Shown: positions 47,769-58,295, counted from the first letter of the stretch. The stretch is DNA of 64,000 nt from Citricoccus muralis (GCF_029637705.1 NZ_CP121252.1:1488001-1552000), one strand, 5' to 3'. Notes: generated from the sequence alone by a model not told the origin. Numbers and translations are program-made.

Positions 47769-48452
47769 GTGCGAGTGGTGAATCTCTTGGACCGTGGACT
47801 CACGGCATATCAGGATGCCGATATTCGGCAACGTTCCATCCATGCTGGTGTCGCGGACGGAACAGAGCCGGACACCTTCCTGGTGTTCGAATCCAACGCG
47901 ACCTACACGGCAGGTCGACATACTCGCCCCGGTGACATCACCGACCCGGATCTCCCGATCGTGGACACTGACCGGGCAGGATCCATCACCTGGCATGGCC
48001 CCGGGCAGCTGATCGTCTACCCGATCGTGAAGCTCACTGAGCCCGTCGACCTGCACGCCTATATTCGCGCTGTCGAAGGGTCCGTGCTGGACACCCTGCG
48101 TGATCATTGCGGCCTCGATGTCGTGCGTATCGACGGACGTGCTGGAGTTTGGCTCCGCAACGCGGACCGGAAAATCAGCGCTATCGGTTTGAAGATCAGC
48201 CGTGCGGCCACCTTGCACGGAATTTCCTTGAACGTCAACACCGATTTCACCTCAGCATTCTCAGGCATCGTCCCCTGCGGAATTAACGACGCCGGAGTGA
48301 CCTCCTTGGCGCAAGAGGGCATCAGCATCACTCTGGACGAATTAGTCGAGCCCTTGACGGCAGCTCTGCGACATCGTCTGGCCCCGCTGCTTGCTCGTGG
48401 CGCCGGGGCCGACACCAGCACCGAGAAATTGACGGCATCCAGCATCCGATAA
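47769..48452 (+). CDS. lipB: Octanoyltransferase
   Basis: LipB moves octanoyl from acyl carrier protein to lipoyl domains. The 227-residue product has [16 protein letters not shown], the lysine motif [12 protein letters not shown] with Lys135, and the catalytic Cys170 in GIVPCGI. GTG 47769 is the start. The lipA gene begins 13 bp after its stop, so the two lipoate steps form an operon. Confidence 0.95.
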   Translation: MRVVNLLDRGLTAYQDADIRQRSIHAGVADGTEPDTFLVFESNATYTAGRHTRPGDITDPDLPIVDTDRAGSITWHGPGQLIVYPIVKLTEPVDLHAYIRAVEGSVLDTLRDHCGLDVVRIDGRAGVWLRNADRKISAIGLKISRAATLHGISLNVNTDFTSAFSGIVPCGINDAGVTSLAQEGISITLDELVEPLTAALRHRLAPLLARGAGADTSTEKLTASSIR

Positions 48453-48465
48453 AGGAGCAACCGAC

Positions 48466-49641
48466 GTGTCAACTCTTCCTAAAGTCGAGGGCCGCAAGCT
48501 GCTGCGTATCGAGGCGCGCAACAAAGAGGTTCCGCGCGAGGAACGCCCCGAGTGGCTCAAGACCCGCGCCACCGTGGGTCCCGAATACCAGAACATGCGC
48601 GAGCAAGTGCGCAAAACCTCGCTCAACACCGTGTGTGCAGAGGCGAACTGCCCCAATATCTACGAGTGTTGGGAAGACCGCGAAGCTTCGTTCCTCATTG
48701 GCGGTGCCGTCTGCACCCGCCGTTGTGGCTTCTGCGACATTGCCACGGGCAAGCCGGGGGAGTACGACCGGGAAGAGCCCTACCGCGTAGCGGATTCCGT
48801 GGAACAGCTCGGTTTGCGCTATGTGACCGTGACGGGCGTGGCACGCGATGATCTCGAAGACGGCGCCTCCTGGCTCTACGCCGAAACCTGCCGTGCTATC
48901 CATGAGCGCACTCCCGGCACCGGTGTCGAGTTGCTCGTGGACGATTTCCGCGGTGGGGATGCACCCCTGGAGGCTGTGTTCGAGGCCCGTCCCGAAGTGT
49001 TCGCGCACAACCTGGAGACCGTGCCGCGGCTGATGAAGACCATCCGCCCCGCATTTTCTTACGACAAGTCGCTCTACGCGATTTCCAAAGCCCGGGACGC
49101 CGGCCTGATCACCAAGTCGAACTTGATCCTGGGCATGGGGGAGACCACCGAAGAGATTGAGTCCACGATGCGCGACCTGGCCGATGCCGGGGTCCACATT
49201 CTCACGGTGACCCAGTATCTGCGGCCGTCGCCGCTGCACCATCCCGTGGACCGCTGGGTCAAGCCCCAGGAATTCCTGCGCCTGCGTGATGTTGCCAAGG
49301 GAATGGGCGTCGCCGCCTGCATGTCGGGCCCGTTGGTGCGCTCCTCGTACCGGTCGGGCAAGCTCTGGGTCGAAGCCATGCAATCTTTGGGTCGCGACAT
49401 CCCGAGCCATCTCACCCAGCTGGCCGAATTTGCCGCTCAGGGCTCGGCGCGTCAGGAAGCAGAATCTGTGTTCAACCGATTCCGCAAAAACGACGACGAG
49501 AGCTCTGCGGATGTTCCCGCCCAGCCGGGCCTGCAGGGTCGTGTGTCACTGCCGCTGTCACCGGTCGGAGCCCCCGTCGGCGGCAGTGGCGGTTGCTGCG
49601 GCGGAAGCTCCGCAGGATCATCGGGCGGTTGCGGTTGCTGA
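48466..49641 (+). CDS. lipA: Lipoyl synthase with a Gly/Cys-rich tail
   Basis: LipA inserts two sulfurs into the octanoyl chain by radical SAM chemistry. The auxiliary cluster cysteines are 57, 62 and 68 ([12 protein letters not shown]) and the radical SAM cysteines 83, 87 and 90 (CTRRCGFC). The body ends near residue 345. The remaining ~45 residues are unusual: a Pro/Val-rich stretch then [20 protein letters not shown]. This tail has four cysteines and is not needed for known catalysis. GTG 48466 follows AAAGGAG at 8 bp. A terminator lies at 49708-49735. Confidence 0.95.
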   Translation: MSTLPKVEGRKLLRIEARNKEVPREERPEWLKTRATVGPEYQNMREQVRKTSLNTVCAEANCPNIYECWEDREASFLIGGAVCTRRCGFCDIATGKPGEYDREEPYRVADSVEQLGLRYVTVTGVARDDLEDGASWLYAETCRAIHERTPGTGVELLVDDFRGGDAPLEAVFEARPEVFAHNLETVPRLMKTIRPAFSYDKSLYAISKARDAGLITKSNLILGMGETTEEIESTMRDLADAGVHILTVTQYLRPSPLHHPVDRWVKPQEFLRLRDVAKGMGVAACMSGPLVRSSYRSGKLWVEAMQSLGRDIPSHLTQLAEFAAQGSARQEAESVFNRFRKNDDESSADVPAQPGLQGRVSLPLSPVGAPVGGSGGCCGGSSAGSSGGCGC

Positions 49642-49707
49642 TGTTCCTGGGCGTGCAGTGAAGCCACTGCAGGTCACAAAAGCAGGTTTCAGGGCTCAAG
49701 ACGCGAC

Positions 49708-49735
49708 TCAGGCCGGGAAGAAATTCCCGGCCTGA
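49708..49735 (+). terminator. lipA terminator
   Basis: A 12-bp perfect stem (49708-49719 with 49724-49735, loop GAAA) is followed by a T-run (CTCTTTTT). Confidence 0.88.
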
Positions 49736-49766
49736 CGTGCTCTTTTTAAGTGGTCTATTTAATCGG

Positions 49767-49837
49767 AGGGGATGACGGGAATCGAACCCGCACCACCAGT
49801 TTGGAAGACTGGGGCTCTACCATTGAGCTACATCCCC
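49767..49837 (-). tRNA. tRNA-Gly (TCC)
   Basis: The minus-strand cloverleaf has acceptor GGGGATG/CATCCCC, anticodon stem CCAGT/ACTGG around TCTTCCAA with anticodon TCC, and T arm GCGGGTTCGATTCCCGT. CCA is not encoded. Confidence 0.93.
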
Positions 49838-50009
49838 GTAGCTACAAGCATCGAAGTCGAGCATAACCGACAAGCGCAATGATCCGCAAAATGCGAAATC
49901 AGGATGAACTATGCGTAGAATATTCGATGGCCGGTGTTCGTGCAGGCCTTCGGTCTGTCTGAGCCATGAGCGTGTCATAGCAATTGATTCAGGGCACGAC
50001 CGCCTCGGA

Positions 50010-50083
50010 CGGGGTGTAGCTCAGCTTGGTAGAGCGCGCGCTTTGGGAGCGTGAGGCCGCAGGTTCAAATCCTGTCACCCCGA
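50010..50083 (+). tRNA. tRNA-Pro (TGG)
   Basis: The plus-strand cloverleaf has acceptor CGGGGTG/CACCCCG, D arm AGCTCAGCTTGGTAGAGCG, anticodon loop TTTGGGA with TGG, and T arm CAGGTTCAAATCCTG. It lies 93 bp before trigger factor; tRNA-Pro next to tig is common in actinobacteria. Confidence 0.93.
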
Positions 50084-50176
50084 CATCATGGTGATCGGCA
50101 GTCCGGTCACCAGAACGGCCGTTGATCCCACATCAACAGCCCTTGAACCAAGAAGATCAATCCACAGGAGTCCTAC

Positions 50177-51754
50177 GTGGTCAAGAGCACCGCAGAAACC
50201 CTCAACCCGACCCGGGTGAAGCTGGACGTCGAGGTTCCCTTCGATGAGCTGAAGCCACGTATCGATGAGGCGTACAAGACCATCGCGAACCAGGTCCAGA
50301 TCCCAGGCTTCCGCAAGGGCAAGGTTCCGAACCGTCTGATCGACCAGCGTATTGGCCGCGGTTACGTGATCGAGACCGCCATCAACGAAGGCCTCAACGG
50401 GTACTACCAGGAGGCTCTGCGCGAAGCTGAGATCACTCCGCTGAACCGTCCTGAGGTTGACATCACCTCTGCACCGGGTGCTGAAGGCGACGCCGAGGCT
50501 CCGCTGAAGTTCACCGCCGAGGTGGACGTGCGCCCGACCATCGAGCTGCCTGATTACAAGGGCCTTAAGGTCACCGTCGATCCCGCCGCCGCATCCGCTG
50601 AGGACGAGGAGAAGGCGCTCAACGACCTGCGTTCTCGCTTCGGCACCCTGAAAGAGACCGACCGTCCGGCCGGCAAGGATGACTTTGTCACCATCTCCCT
50701 TACCGCCACCATCGACGATGAGACTGTCGATCAGGCCGATGACCTGTCCTATCAGGTGGGCGCAGGTACCATGCTCGAAGGCCTCGACGAGGCTCTTGAG
50801 GGCCTGTCCGCCGGCGAAGACGCTATCTTTGAAACCACCCTGTCCGGTGGCGAGCACTCCGGTGAGAAGGCCACCGTCAAGGTCGTCGTTTCTGCCGTGA
50901 AGGACCGCGAGCTGCCCGAGGCTGACGACGAGTTCGCACAGCTGGCCTCCGAATTCGACACCATTGCTGAGCTGAAGGAAGACCTCAAGAAGCAGGCGTC
51001 CGAGCAGGCCATCACCGAGCAGGGCGTCGAGGCCCGCGACAAGGTGCTCGAGGAGCTCGTGAAGCTCATCGAGGTTCCTGTTCCGGATTCGGTCGTTGAA
51101 GAACAGGTCGAGCAGCACTTCTCCCAGGGAGGACACTCCGAGGGCGACGACCACGACACCGCAGATCACCGCGAAGAGGTCACCGAGAACTTCCGCGAAG
51201 CCTTCCGCAATGAGGTCATCCTCGATGCTGTGGCTGACGCCGAAGAGGTCGGCGTGGAACAGTCCGAGCTGATCGAATACATCATCTCTTCCGCCTCGCA
51301 GTACGGCATGGACCCGAACCAGTTCGCCCAGATGCTGGATCAGGCAGGCCAGGTGCCCCTGATCATGGGCGAGGTGCGTCGTCGCAAGGCTCTGGCCAAG
51401 GTGCTGGAGTTCGCCGAGGTCACCGACACCGACGGCAACGCTGTAGACCTGACCTCGTTCGTGAAGCCCGCCGGCGAGCAGGAAGAGGACGCTGCCGAGG
51501 CTGCCGACTCCGCTGACGCCGAGGCGCCGAAGGAAGAGAAGAAGGCCCCTGCGAAGAAGCCTGCTGCGAAGAAGGCTCCCGCCAAGAAGGCTCCCGCGAA
51601 GAAGGCAGCTGAGAAGGCAGAGGATGCTGACGAGGCTGAGGAGAAGAAGCCTGCTGCGAAGAAGGCTGCCGCGAAGAAGCCCGCCGCGAAGAAGGCTCCG
51701 GCCAAAAAGCCTGCAGCCAAGAAAACCGCAGAAGACGAGGGCACTGAGGCCTGA
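50177..51754 (+). CDS. tig: Trigger factor with Lys/Ala-rich tail
   Basis: The ribosome-bound chaperone and prolyl isomerase Tig. The 525-residue product has the ribosome-binding loop [12 protein letters not shown] in the N-domain, an FKBP-like PPIase domain (about 150-240) and the helical C-domain. The last ~75 residues alternate [10 protein letters not shown] repeats with short acidic patches, like histone H1 or actinobacterial HupB tails. GTG 50177 follows AGGAG at 7 bp. A strong terminator lies at 51807-51851, so tig and clpP1 are separate transcripts. Confidence 0.95.
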   Translation: MVKSTAETLNPTRVKLDVEVPFDELKPRIDEAYKTIANQVQIPGFRKGKVPNRLIDQRIGRGYVIETAINEGLNGYYQEALREAEITPLNRPEVDITSAPGAEGDAEAPLKFTAEVDVRPTIELPDYKGLKVTVDPAAASAEDEEKALNDLRSRFGTLKETDRPAGKDDFVTISLTATIDDETVDQADDLSYQVGAGTMLEGLDEALEGLSAGEDAIFETTLSGGEHSGEKATVKVVVSAVKDRELPEADDEFAQLASEFDTIAELKEDLKKQASEQAITEQGVEARDKVLEELVKLIEVPVPDSVVEEQVEQHFSQGGHSEGDDHDTADHREEVTENFREAFRNEVILDAVADAEEVGVEQSELIEYIISSASQYGMDPNQFAQMLDQAGQVPLIMGEVRRRKALAKVLEFAEVTDTDGNAVDLTSFVKPAGEQEEDAAEAADSADAEAPKEEKKAPAKKPAAKKAPAKKAPAKKAAEKAEDADEAEEKKPAAKKAAAKKPAAKKAPAKKPAAKKTAEDEGTEA

Positions 51755-51806
51755 GAATTCGTCGGCACGCCGTGAACCTCGCGTTCTCGACACCGTGCCT
51801 CACGGG

Positions 51807-51851
51807 CGAGGGGCTCGCTGATCGACACTCCGTTGATCAGCGAGCCCCTCG
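51807..51851 (+). terminator. tig terminator
   Basis: A 17-bp perfect stem (51807-51823 with 51835-51851, 11-base loop) is followed by TTTGCTTT. Confidence 0.85.
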
Positions 51852-51884
51852 TTTGCTTTCGGGATGGGTTCGGTGAGGATCGGT

Positions 51885-51900
51885 CCCGCCATCAGCGAAC
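51885..51900. promoter_or_regulatory. Candidate ClgR operator upstream of clpP1
   Basis: CGCCATCAGCGA (51887-51898) fits the core CGCYNANRGCG pattern of ClgR boxes when read on the minus strand (TCGCTGATGGCG). ClgR activates clpP1P2 in several actinobacteria. The site lies about 140 bp before the clpP1 start. One degenerate site is weak evidence. Confidence 0.35.
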
Positions 51901-52036
51901 AGCGGGCAACATGCGTGCCGAACCACGGCGACGCACAGTAGTCTCAATACAGATCGTTCGGATCAGTCGCACCACACGCAGTGCCTTCGAGCTCGAACGT
52001 GTTTCAGTCAGCCAGTTGAAGGAAGGTAAGGACGTC

Positions 52037-52657
52037 ATGACCGAATCGTCCCCCGCACCTCGCATGCAGTCGGTAGACCCGGCGCAGCGCGAAGACTACA
52101 TCTACAATCGCCTGCTCAAAGAGCGCATCATCTGGCTCGGCTCTGAGGTCCGCGACGACAATGCCAACGCCATTTGCTCGCAGATGCTGCTGCTCTCGGC
52201 CGAAGACCCAGAGAAGGACATCTACCTCTACATCAACTCGCCCGGTGGTTCGGTGACCGCTGGTATGGCCATCTACGACACCATGCAGTACATCCCCAAC
52301 GATGTCGTCACCGTGGCGACCGGCCTCGCGGCATCCATGGGTCAGTTCCTGCTGTCGTCCGGCACCAAGGGCAAGCGCTACGCGACGCCGCACGCACGTA
52401 TCCTGATGCACCAGCCATCGGGCGGCATCGGCGGTACCGAGTCCGACATTCGCATCCAGGCGCAGCTCATCCTGCACATGAAGCAGGTTATGGCTGAGCT
52501 GACTGCTGAGCAGACCGGACAGACCGTCGAGACGATCCTGAAGGATAACGAACGCGACAAGTGGTTCACCGCCCAGGACGGCCTGGAATACGGATTCTTT
52601 GACCACATCGCCGAGCGTTCCGGCAGCGTCACCGGTGGTGGCGGCGTCCAGCAGTGA
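52037..52657 (+). CDS. clpP1: ATP-dependent Clp protease proteolytic subunit 1
   Basis: A 206-residue serine peptidase subunit with catalytic Ser100 ([11 protein letters not shown]), His125 (MHQPSGG) and a later Asp. It starts at ATG 52037 after AAGG-rich sequence. In actinobacteria ClpP1 and ClpP2 combine into one mixed tetradecamer; the neighbouring clpP2 begins 64 bp downstream, so both subunits come from one operon. ClpX, the unfoldase, is encoded about 170 bp further on. Confidence 0.96.
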   Translation: MTESSPAPRMQSVDPAQREDYIYNRLLKERIIWLGSEVRDDNANAICSQMLLLSAEDPEKDIYLYINSPGGSVTAGMAIYDTMQYIPNDVVTVATGLAASMGQFLLSSGTKGKRYATPHARILMHQPSGGIGGTESDIRIQAQLILHMKQVMAELTAEQTGQTVETILKDNERDKWFTAQDGLEYGFFDHIAERSGSVTGGGGVQQ

Positions 52658-52721
52658 CGCCCGGTTCCGCCACCCCACATACCATCTCGACCCACGCGAC
52701 GTCGCCCTCAGGAGAGACATC

Positions 52722-53378
52722 ATGAACCACATGCCCACCGGAATGCCGACCGGTGCCGACATTCCGGCACCGAGCTCGCGCTACATTCTTCCCCAGTTCG
52801 AAGAGCGCACCCCCTATGGTTTCAAGCGTCAGGACCCCTACGCGAAGCTTTTCGAAGACCGCATCGTTTTCCTCGGCGCCCAGGTGGATGACGCCTCGGC
52901 CGACGACATCATGGCCCAGTTGTTGGTACTGGAGTCGATGGACTCCGAGCGCGACATCACGCTCTACATCAACTCGCCCGGTGGTTCCTTCACCGCGATG
53001 ACGGCCATTTACGACACGATGCAGTTCATCCGTCCCGAGGTGCAGACCGTGTGCCTCGGCCAGGCAGCCTCTGCCGCTGCTGTGCTGCTGGCCGCCGGCG
53101 CTCCCGGAAAGCGCCTGGCGCTGCCGAACGCCCGCGTGCTGATCCACCAGCCCGCTATGGGCGGCGACCGTGGTACCGCCACGGACCTTGCTATCCATGC
53201 TGAAGAAATCAACCGGATGCGTGTGTGGATGGAGCATACTCTGGCCAAGCACAGCAACAAGTCTGCCGAAGAGGTCTCCCGCGACATTGACCGTGACAAG
53301 TTCCTCTCCGCAGACGCGGCGTTGGAATACGGTCTGGTCGATGAGGTCCTTCCTTCGCGCAAGATCCAGCGCAGCTGA
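52722..53378 (+). CDS. clpP2: ATP-dependent Clp protease proteolytic subunit 2
   Basis: A 218-residue ClpP with Ser117 ([11 protein letters not shown]) and His142 (IHQPAMGG), and YINSPGGSF as the strand near the active site. Its N-terminus is longer than ClpP1's. ATG 52722 follows AGGAGAG at good spacing. It is co-transcribed with clpP1 and ends before a 15-bp hairpin. Confidence 0.96.
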   Translation: MNHMPTGMPTGADIPAPSSRYILPQFEERTPYGFKRQDPYAKLFEDRIVFLGAQVDDASADDIMAQLLVLESMDSERDITLYINSPGGSFTAMTAIYDTMQFIRPEVQTVCLGQAASAAAVLLAAGAPGKRLALPNARVLIHQPAMGGDRGTATDLAIHAEEINRMRVWMEHTLAKHSNKSAEEVSRDIDRDKFLSADAALEYGLVDEVLPSRKIQRS

Positions 53379-53427
53379 CCACCGCACGATCAGTAGACAC
53401 ACTGCTGATCAGCCGGTCCAAGCGCAA

Positions 53428-53464
53428 TGTGGCGCACCGAGAGTAATCTTCTCGGTGCGCCACA
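53428..53464 (+). terminator. Hairpin between clpP2 and clpX
   Basis: A 15-bp perfect stem (53428-53442 with 53450-53464, 7-base loop) without a U-tract. It probably ends the clpP1P2 message before clpX. Confidence 0.75.
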
Positions 53465-53550
53465 GCTATGACCGGGCGACGTTACCTTCGTCGATTCACC
53501 GCCTCTACCCACTATGCTGTGGAGGTACCCCGTCTTGAGGAGATCCCCGC

Positions 53551-54837
53551 ATGGCACGCATCGGAGAAAGCGCCGACCTGCTCAAATGCTCATTCTGTGG
53601 CAAGAGCCAAAAGCAGGTCCGTAAGCTGATCGCCGGTCCCGGCGTTTACATTTGCGATGAATGCATCGAACTCTGCAATGAGATCATCGAGGAAGAGCTC
53701 ACCGAAGTCGTCGAATCCGGCGAAGTAGAGCTACCGAAGCCTCACGAGATCTACGAGCATCTCGAGCAGTACGTTATTGGCCAGACCGCAGCCAAGCGCG
53801 CTCTTTCGGTTGCCGTCTACAACCACTACAAGCGCATTCGCAATGGCGAAGCGCCCAAGACTCCCTTCGGCCAAGAATCAGACCTCGCCGACGTCGAAGT
53901 CGGTAAGTCCAACATCCTGTTGGTGGGCCCGACCGGCTCCGGTAAAACCTATCTGGCGCAGACTCTGGCCCGGAAACTCAACGTGCCCTTCGCTGTGGCC
54001 GACGCCACCTCGCTGACGGAAGCCGGCTACGTCGGTGAAGACGTCGAGAACATTCTGCTGAAGTTGATTCAGGCTGCGGATTATGACGTCAAGAAGGCCG
54101 AGCAGGGCATCATCTACATCGACGAGATCGACAAGATTTCGCGAAAGTCGGAGAACCCTTCAATTACCCGTGACGTCTCCGGAGAAGGCGTGCAGCAGGC
54201 GCTGCTGAAGATCCTCGAGGGTACCGTTGCCTCTGTGCCACCGCAGGGCGGACGCAAGCATCCGCACCAGGAGTTCCTGCAGATCGACACCACCAACGTG
54301 CTGTTCATCGTTGCTGGTGCTTTCGCGGGCTTGGACGAGATCATCGGTTCTCGTGCGGGACGCAAGGGCATCGGCTTTGGTGCTCCCTTGCACCACATCT
54401 CGAACGAGACTCCTTCGTATGCAGATGTTCAGCCCGAGGATCTGCTCAAGTTTGGTCTGATCCCCGAGTTTATCGGTCGACTTCCCGTGGTGACCGCTGT
54501 CGATTACCTCGATGAGGAATCGCTGATACGCGTGCTCACCGAGCCGAAGAACGCACTGGTGAAGCAGTACCAGAAGATGTTCATGCTCGACGGCGTGGAG
54601 TTGGTGTTTGAACGCTCCGCACTCGAAGCGATCGCCGGTCAAGCCAATGATCGTGGCACCGGTGCCCGAGGACTGCGTTCCATCCTAGAAGACGTCCTGC
54701 AACCGGTCATGTTCGATCTGCCCGCTCGGGATGATATTGCCCAGGTGGTCATCACCGGCGAAGCCGTTCGCGGTGAAGAAGAACCAACGCTCATCTCTCA
54801 GGAAGTCGCCCGGAAACGCCGGAATAAATCCGCCTAA
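53551..54837 (+). CDS. clpX: ATP-dependent Clp protease ATP-binding subunit ClpX
   Basis: ClpX unfolds substrates and feeds them to ClpP. The 428-residue protein has the N-terminal C4 zinc domain (CSFCGK ... CDECIELC), Walker A GPTGSGKT (126-133), Walker [11 protein letters not shown], and the arginine/sensor region of AAA+ proteins ([11 protein letters not shown]). The ClpP-contact loop GFG-type motif is visible in [11 protein letters not shown]. The length and N-terminus are normal for the family. Confidence 0.96.
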   Translation: MARIGESADLLKCSFCGKSQKQVRKLIAGPGVYICDECIELCNEIIEEELTEVVESGEVELPKPHEIYEHLEQYVIGQTAAKRALSVAVYNHYKRIRNGEAPKTPFGQESDLADVEVGKSNILLVGPTGSGKTYLAQTLARKLNVPFAVADATSLTEAGYVGEDVENILLKLIQAADYDVKKAEQGIIYIDEIDKISRKSENPSITRDVSGEGVQQALLKILEGTVASVPPQGGRKHPHQEFLQIDTTNVLFIVAGAFAGLDEIIGSRAGRKGIGFGAPLHHISNETPSYADVQPEDLLKFGLIPEFIGRLPVVTAVDYLDEESLIRVLTEPKNALVKQYQKMFMLDGVELVFERSALEAIAGQANDRGTGARGLRSILEDVLQPVMFDLPARDDIAQVVITGEAVRGEEEPTLISQEVARKRRNKSA

Positions 54838-54910
54838 GGCCAGGTTGTGGCAGATGCCATCCGCGCCGCGCCTTCCTGTGCGCGGTCCTGCGAATCATCG
54901 AGGAGGACGA

Positions 54911-55534
54911 ATGCCTGAAGCCACTACCGAGAACCCCGAGATCGTTGATTTCTGGTTCGACCCGATTTGCCCCTTTGCCTGGATCACGTCCCGGTGGATC
55001 AAGGAAGTCGAGCAGGTACGCAACATCACGGTGCGCTGGCACATTATGTCTCTCTCGGTTCTTAACGAGGGACGCGACCTCGACGAAGGATACCGCGAAC
55101 TGATGGACCGGGCGTGGCTGCCCGCACGCTCCGTGGTGCAGGTGCGTGAGCGTCACGGCGAGGACAAAATTGGTGACTACTACACGGCTCTGGGCACCGA
55201 GATCCACAACAACGGCAACAAAGACTTCGAATCTGCCGTGGCCAACGCGCTGAACGAGCTCGGCCTCGACGCCGATCTGCTGGTTGACGCACGCACCGAT
55301 GCGCTCGACACGGAATTGCGCGCCTCGCATCGGGAAGGGATCTCCAAAGTGGGCGACGACGTCGGAACCCCTGTGGTGGCCTTCAACGACACCGCCTTCT
55401 TTGGTCCGGTTCTCACCCGTATCCCGCGCGGAGAGACCGCCGGTAAGATCTTCGACGGTGCTGTGGCACTGGGCTCCTACGAGTACTTCTACGAGCTGAA
55501 GCGTTCTCGGACCACCGACCTGCAGTTCGACTGA
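54911..55534 (+). CDS. DsbA/FrnE-like thioredoxin-fold oxidoreductase with CPFA site
   Basis: The 207-residue protein resembles mycobacterial Rv2466c, a mycothiol-dependent reductase: DFWFDPICPFAWITSRW, MSLSVLNE, GTEIHNNGN and GTPVVAFN, with FFGPVLTRIPRGE near the end. The active site has Cys20 but Ala23, where Rv2466c has CPWC. The resolving cysteine is therefore missing and a monothiol mechanism is likely. AGGAGG lies just before ATG 54911. It follows clpX by 73 bp and may share its transcript. Confidence 0.82.
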   Translation: MPEATTENPEIVDFWFDPICPFAWITSRWIKEVEQVRNITVRWHIMSLSVLNEGRDLDEGYRELMDRAWLPARSVVQVRERHGEDKIGDYYTALGTEIHNNGNKDFESAVANALNELGLDADLLVDARTDALDTELRASHREGISKVGDDVGTPVVAFNDTAFFGPVLTRIPRGETAGKIFDGAVALGSYEYFYELKRSRTTDLQFD

Positions 55535-55552
55535 CCTCTCGTCTTAACGGCA

Positions 55553-55590
55553 GTGGCGGCCGCGATCCATGATCGCGGCCGCCACTTTTT
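55553..55590 (+). terminator. Strong intrinsic terminator
   Basis: A 15-bp perfect stem (55553-55567 with 55571-55585, loop CAT) with TTTTT directly after. It closes the plus-strand unit and faces valS convergently. Two GCGGCCGC octamers form the stem. Confidence 0.95.
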
Positions 55591-55613
55591 CGTGCCCTCT
55601 GGCAGGGCTGGCA

Positions 55614-58295
55614 CTAGGAGGCTGGGGTCTCCTCGGCCGGTGCCAGCTCCACGTCAGTCACCTCAAGATCCGACTCCGGATTGGTGAGCTCGGGGCTGTA
55701 CTCCAGGTGCTCGACATTGCCAGCCGCCTGCAGGTCGGCGACGCCGCCTCGCAGCTGAGCCAAACGTGACTCCGTACCGCGGATGGTCGCGGTCATGACG
55801 GCGGTGCGCTGCTTGACCTTGGCCGTGGACTTCGCCTTGCGGATACCTGCCAGTGCCCGAGCCACCACGGTGAGTACCTCGGGATCACCCTCGGAGCCGG
55901 CAGCGGTGATGCCCGCGATGGTGTCGCCGTGACCGGGCCAGGCCGTGTGGTGGACCGAACCGGTGCGCCACCAACCCCAGACCTCTTCGGTCGCGAAAGG
56001 CTGGAATGGTGCGAGCAGTCGTAGTAGCGCATCGAGAGTGGTAGCCAGGGTGGCGACCACGGATTCCTTCTCGCCCTCACCATGACCGCCGTAGGCCCGG
56101 TCCTTGATGAGTTCGACGTAGTCGTCGGTGAACTGCCAGAAGAAGGTCTCGGTCACATTTAGTGCCCGAGCATAGTCGTAGCGATCAAACGCCGCGGTGG
56201 CCTGCTGGACGGCGTCGCTGAGCTGACGCAGCAGTGATCGATCGAGCGGGTTCGTGATTACGGCCGCGCCCTGGGCGTCACGCACCACGGAGTCTGCGGT
56301 GGCACCCAGATTCAGCACGAACTTGGAGGCGTTGAGCAGTTTGATGGCCAGGCGGCGTCCGATCTTCATCTGGGCCACTTCGTACGCAGTGTCGGCACCG
56401 AGCTTGGCGGAAGCCGCCCAGTAACGAACCGCGTCAGAGCCATACTCAGCGAGAATGTCCGAGGGAACCACGACGTTGCCCTTGGACTTCGACATCTTTT
56501 TCCGGTCTGGATCCAAGATCCACCCCGACAGTGCCGTGTTCCGCCAGGGGGCGGCGCCGTTGAGAGCATCGGCGCGCACCACGGTGGAGAATAGCCACGT
56601 GCGGATGATGTCGTGACCCTGGGGGCGCAGGTCGAAGGGGAAAACCTTCTCGAAGAACGCGTCATCGCGTGACCAACGCCCCACAATCTGGGGCGTCAAC
56701 GAGGAGGTTGCCCAGGTATCGAGCACGTCCGGGTCGCCCGTGAAACCACCGGGAACATCACGCTGGTCGGCGGTGTACCCGGGTGCGGGTTGGGCAATCG
56801 GGTCGATGGGCAGCGCCGCGTCGTCGGGGACGATCGGGTGCTCGTAGTCCGGTTCCCCCTGAGCGTCGAGCGGGTACCACACCGGGATCGGCACACCGAA
56901 GAACCGCTGACGCGAAACCAGCCAGTCGCCGTTGAGGCCATCAATCCAGTTCGTGTAGCGGGCCTGCATGTGCCCCGGGTGCCAGGTGAACTCGTTGCCG
57001 CGCTCGATCAGGGCGGCTCGGCGATCGGCGTCGCGACCACCGTTGCGCAGGTACCACTGGCGGGAGGTCACGATCTCGAGTGGCTTGTCGCCTTTCTCGA
57101 AGAACTTCACCGGGTGAGTGATCTTGCGCGGTTCGCCTTCCGTTTCACCGGTCTCGTTGAGCATCTCGATGACGGCTTTTTGTGCCGAGAACACCGTGGC
57201 GCCAGCGAGACGCTCATAGCGCTGCCGACCGGCCTCATCAGTGATCCACTCCGGGGTCTCGGCGGCGAAACGGCCATCGCGGCCGATCAGCGCGCGCGTG
57301 GGTAGGTTGAGTTCTCGCCACCAGGTGATGTCGGTGGAGTCCCCGAAGGTACAGATCATGGCGATGCCGGAACCCTTGTCGGGTTGAGCCAGTGGGTGGG
57401 CCTTCACCTCGACCTCGACGCCGAAGAGCGGGGAGGTCACGGTGGAGCCGAACAGCGGCTGGTAACGCTCATCATCCGGATGCGCCACCAGGGCCACACA
57501 GGATGCCAGCAGCTCCGGTCGGGTGGTCTCGATCCAGATGCGGCTCGAAGCCTCATCAGCGGCGTCGTGCCGGTGGAAGGAGATGCGGTGGTAGGCGCCG
57601 TCGCGCTCCTGATCCTCCACCTCGGCCTGGGCCACAGCGGTGCGGAAGGTGACATCCCACATGGTGGGTGCTTCGGCCAGGTAGGCGTCTCCCTGCGCGA
57701 AATTCTTCAGGAATGCCCGCTGTGAGACGGCCCGGGAGACGTCATCGATGGTGCGGTAGGTGAGGTTCCAGTCCACCGAGAGACCCAACTGGGTGAAGAG
57801 GTTCTCGAAGACCTTCTCGTCCTCAACAGCGAGTTCTTCACACAGCTCGATGAAATTCTGGCGGGAGATCACATCCCAGTCGCGCTGGTTCTTGGCGGGA
57901 GTTTCCGGCGGGCGGTATCCCTCGATATAGGGCTTGGTGGGGTCGCAACGCACGCCGTAGTAGTTTTGCACGCGGCGCTCAGTGGGTAGGCCGTTGTCGT
58001 CCCAACCCATCGGGTAGAACACGTTCTTGCCACACATGCGCTGGTAGCGTGCCATGACGTCGGTCTGCGTATATGAGAAGACGTGGCCGACGTGCAGGGA
58101 GCCGGAGGCCGTGGGCGGGGGAGTGTCGATGGAGTAGACGTTCTCACGGGTGGTTTCGGGGTCGAAGGTGTAAGTACCCTCGGAGCGCCACCGGGCGGTG
58201 AGCTTGTCCTCAAGGCCCTCGAGGCCGGGTCGATCGGGAACGGTCACGGATGCGGGCGCGTCTATGCCCTGGTTCAGTTCAGCCATGGTGGACAT
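55614..58295 (-). CDS. valS: Valine-tRNA ligase
   Basis: ValRS charges tRNA-Val with valine. The 893-residue class I synthetase has the HIGH motif as HVGH (68-71), the editing domain, and KMSKSKGN near residue 595. The signature MGWDDNGLPTERRVQNYYG marks the bacterial/actinobacterial type. The C-terminal coiled-coil arm is present but short. Starts at ATG 58295 or 58286 are both possible; no strong ribosome site decides. No T-box is seen upstream. Confidence 0.95.
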   Translation of the reverse strand: MSTMAELNQGIDAPASVTVPDRPGLEGLEDKLTARWRSEGTYTFDPETTRENVYSIDTPPPTASGSLHVGHVFSYTQTDVMARYQRMCGKNVFYPMGWDDNGLPTERRVQNYYGVRCDPTKPYIEGYRPPETPAKNQRDWDVISRQNFIELCEELAVEDEKVFENLFTQLGLSVDWNLTYRTIDDVSRAVSQRAFLKNFAQGDAYLAEAPTMWDVTFRTAVAQAEVEDQERDGAYHRISFHRHDAADEASSRIWIETTRPELLASCVALVAHPDDERYQPLFGSTVTSPLFGVEVEVKAHPLAQPDKGSGIAMICTFGDSTDITWWRELNLPTRALIGRDGRFAAETPEWITDEAGRQRYERLAGATVFSAQKAVIEMLNETGETEGEPRKITHPVKFFEKGDKPLEIVTSRQWYLRNGGRDADRRAALIERGNEFTWHPGHMQARYTNWIDGLNGDWLVSRQRFFGVPIPVWYPLDAQGEPDYEHPIVPDDAALPIDPIAQPAPGYTADQRDVPGGFTGDPDVLDTWATSSLTPQIVGRWSRDDAFFEKVFPFDLRPQGHDIIRTWLFSTVVRADALNGAAPWRNTALSGWILDPDRKKMSKSKGNVVVPSDILAEYGSDAVRYWAASAKLGADTAYEVAQMKIGRRLAIKLLNASKFVLNLGATADSVVRDAQGAAVITNPLDRSLLRQLSDAVQQATAAFDRYDYARALNVTETFFWQFTDDYVELIKDRAYGGHGEGEKESVVATLATTLDALLRLLAPFQPFATEEVWGWWRTGSVHHTAWPGHGDTIAGITAAGSEGDPEVLTVVARALAGIRKAKSTAKVKQRTAVMTATIRGTESRLAQLRGGVADLQAAGNVEHLEYSPELTNPESDLEVTDVELAPAEETPAS

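Noticed and set aside
51540-51740. Tandem DNA repeat or misassembly in the tig tail
   Set aside because: The AAG/GCC repeats code an in-frame Lys/Ala tail with varied codons, so it is coding low complexity.
50075-51793. 572-codon minus-strand frame opposite trigger factor
   Set aside because: Leu/Arg/Gly-rich shadow of tig; no start signal and no recognisable domain.
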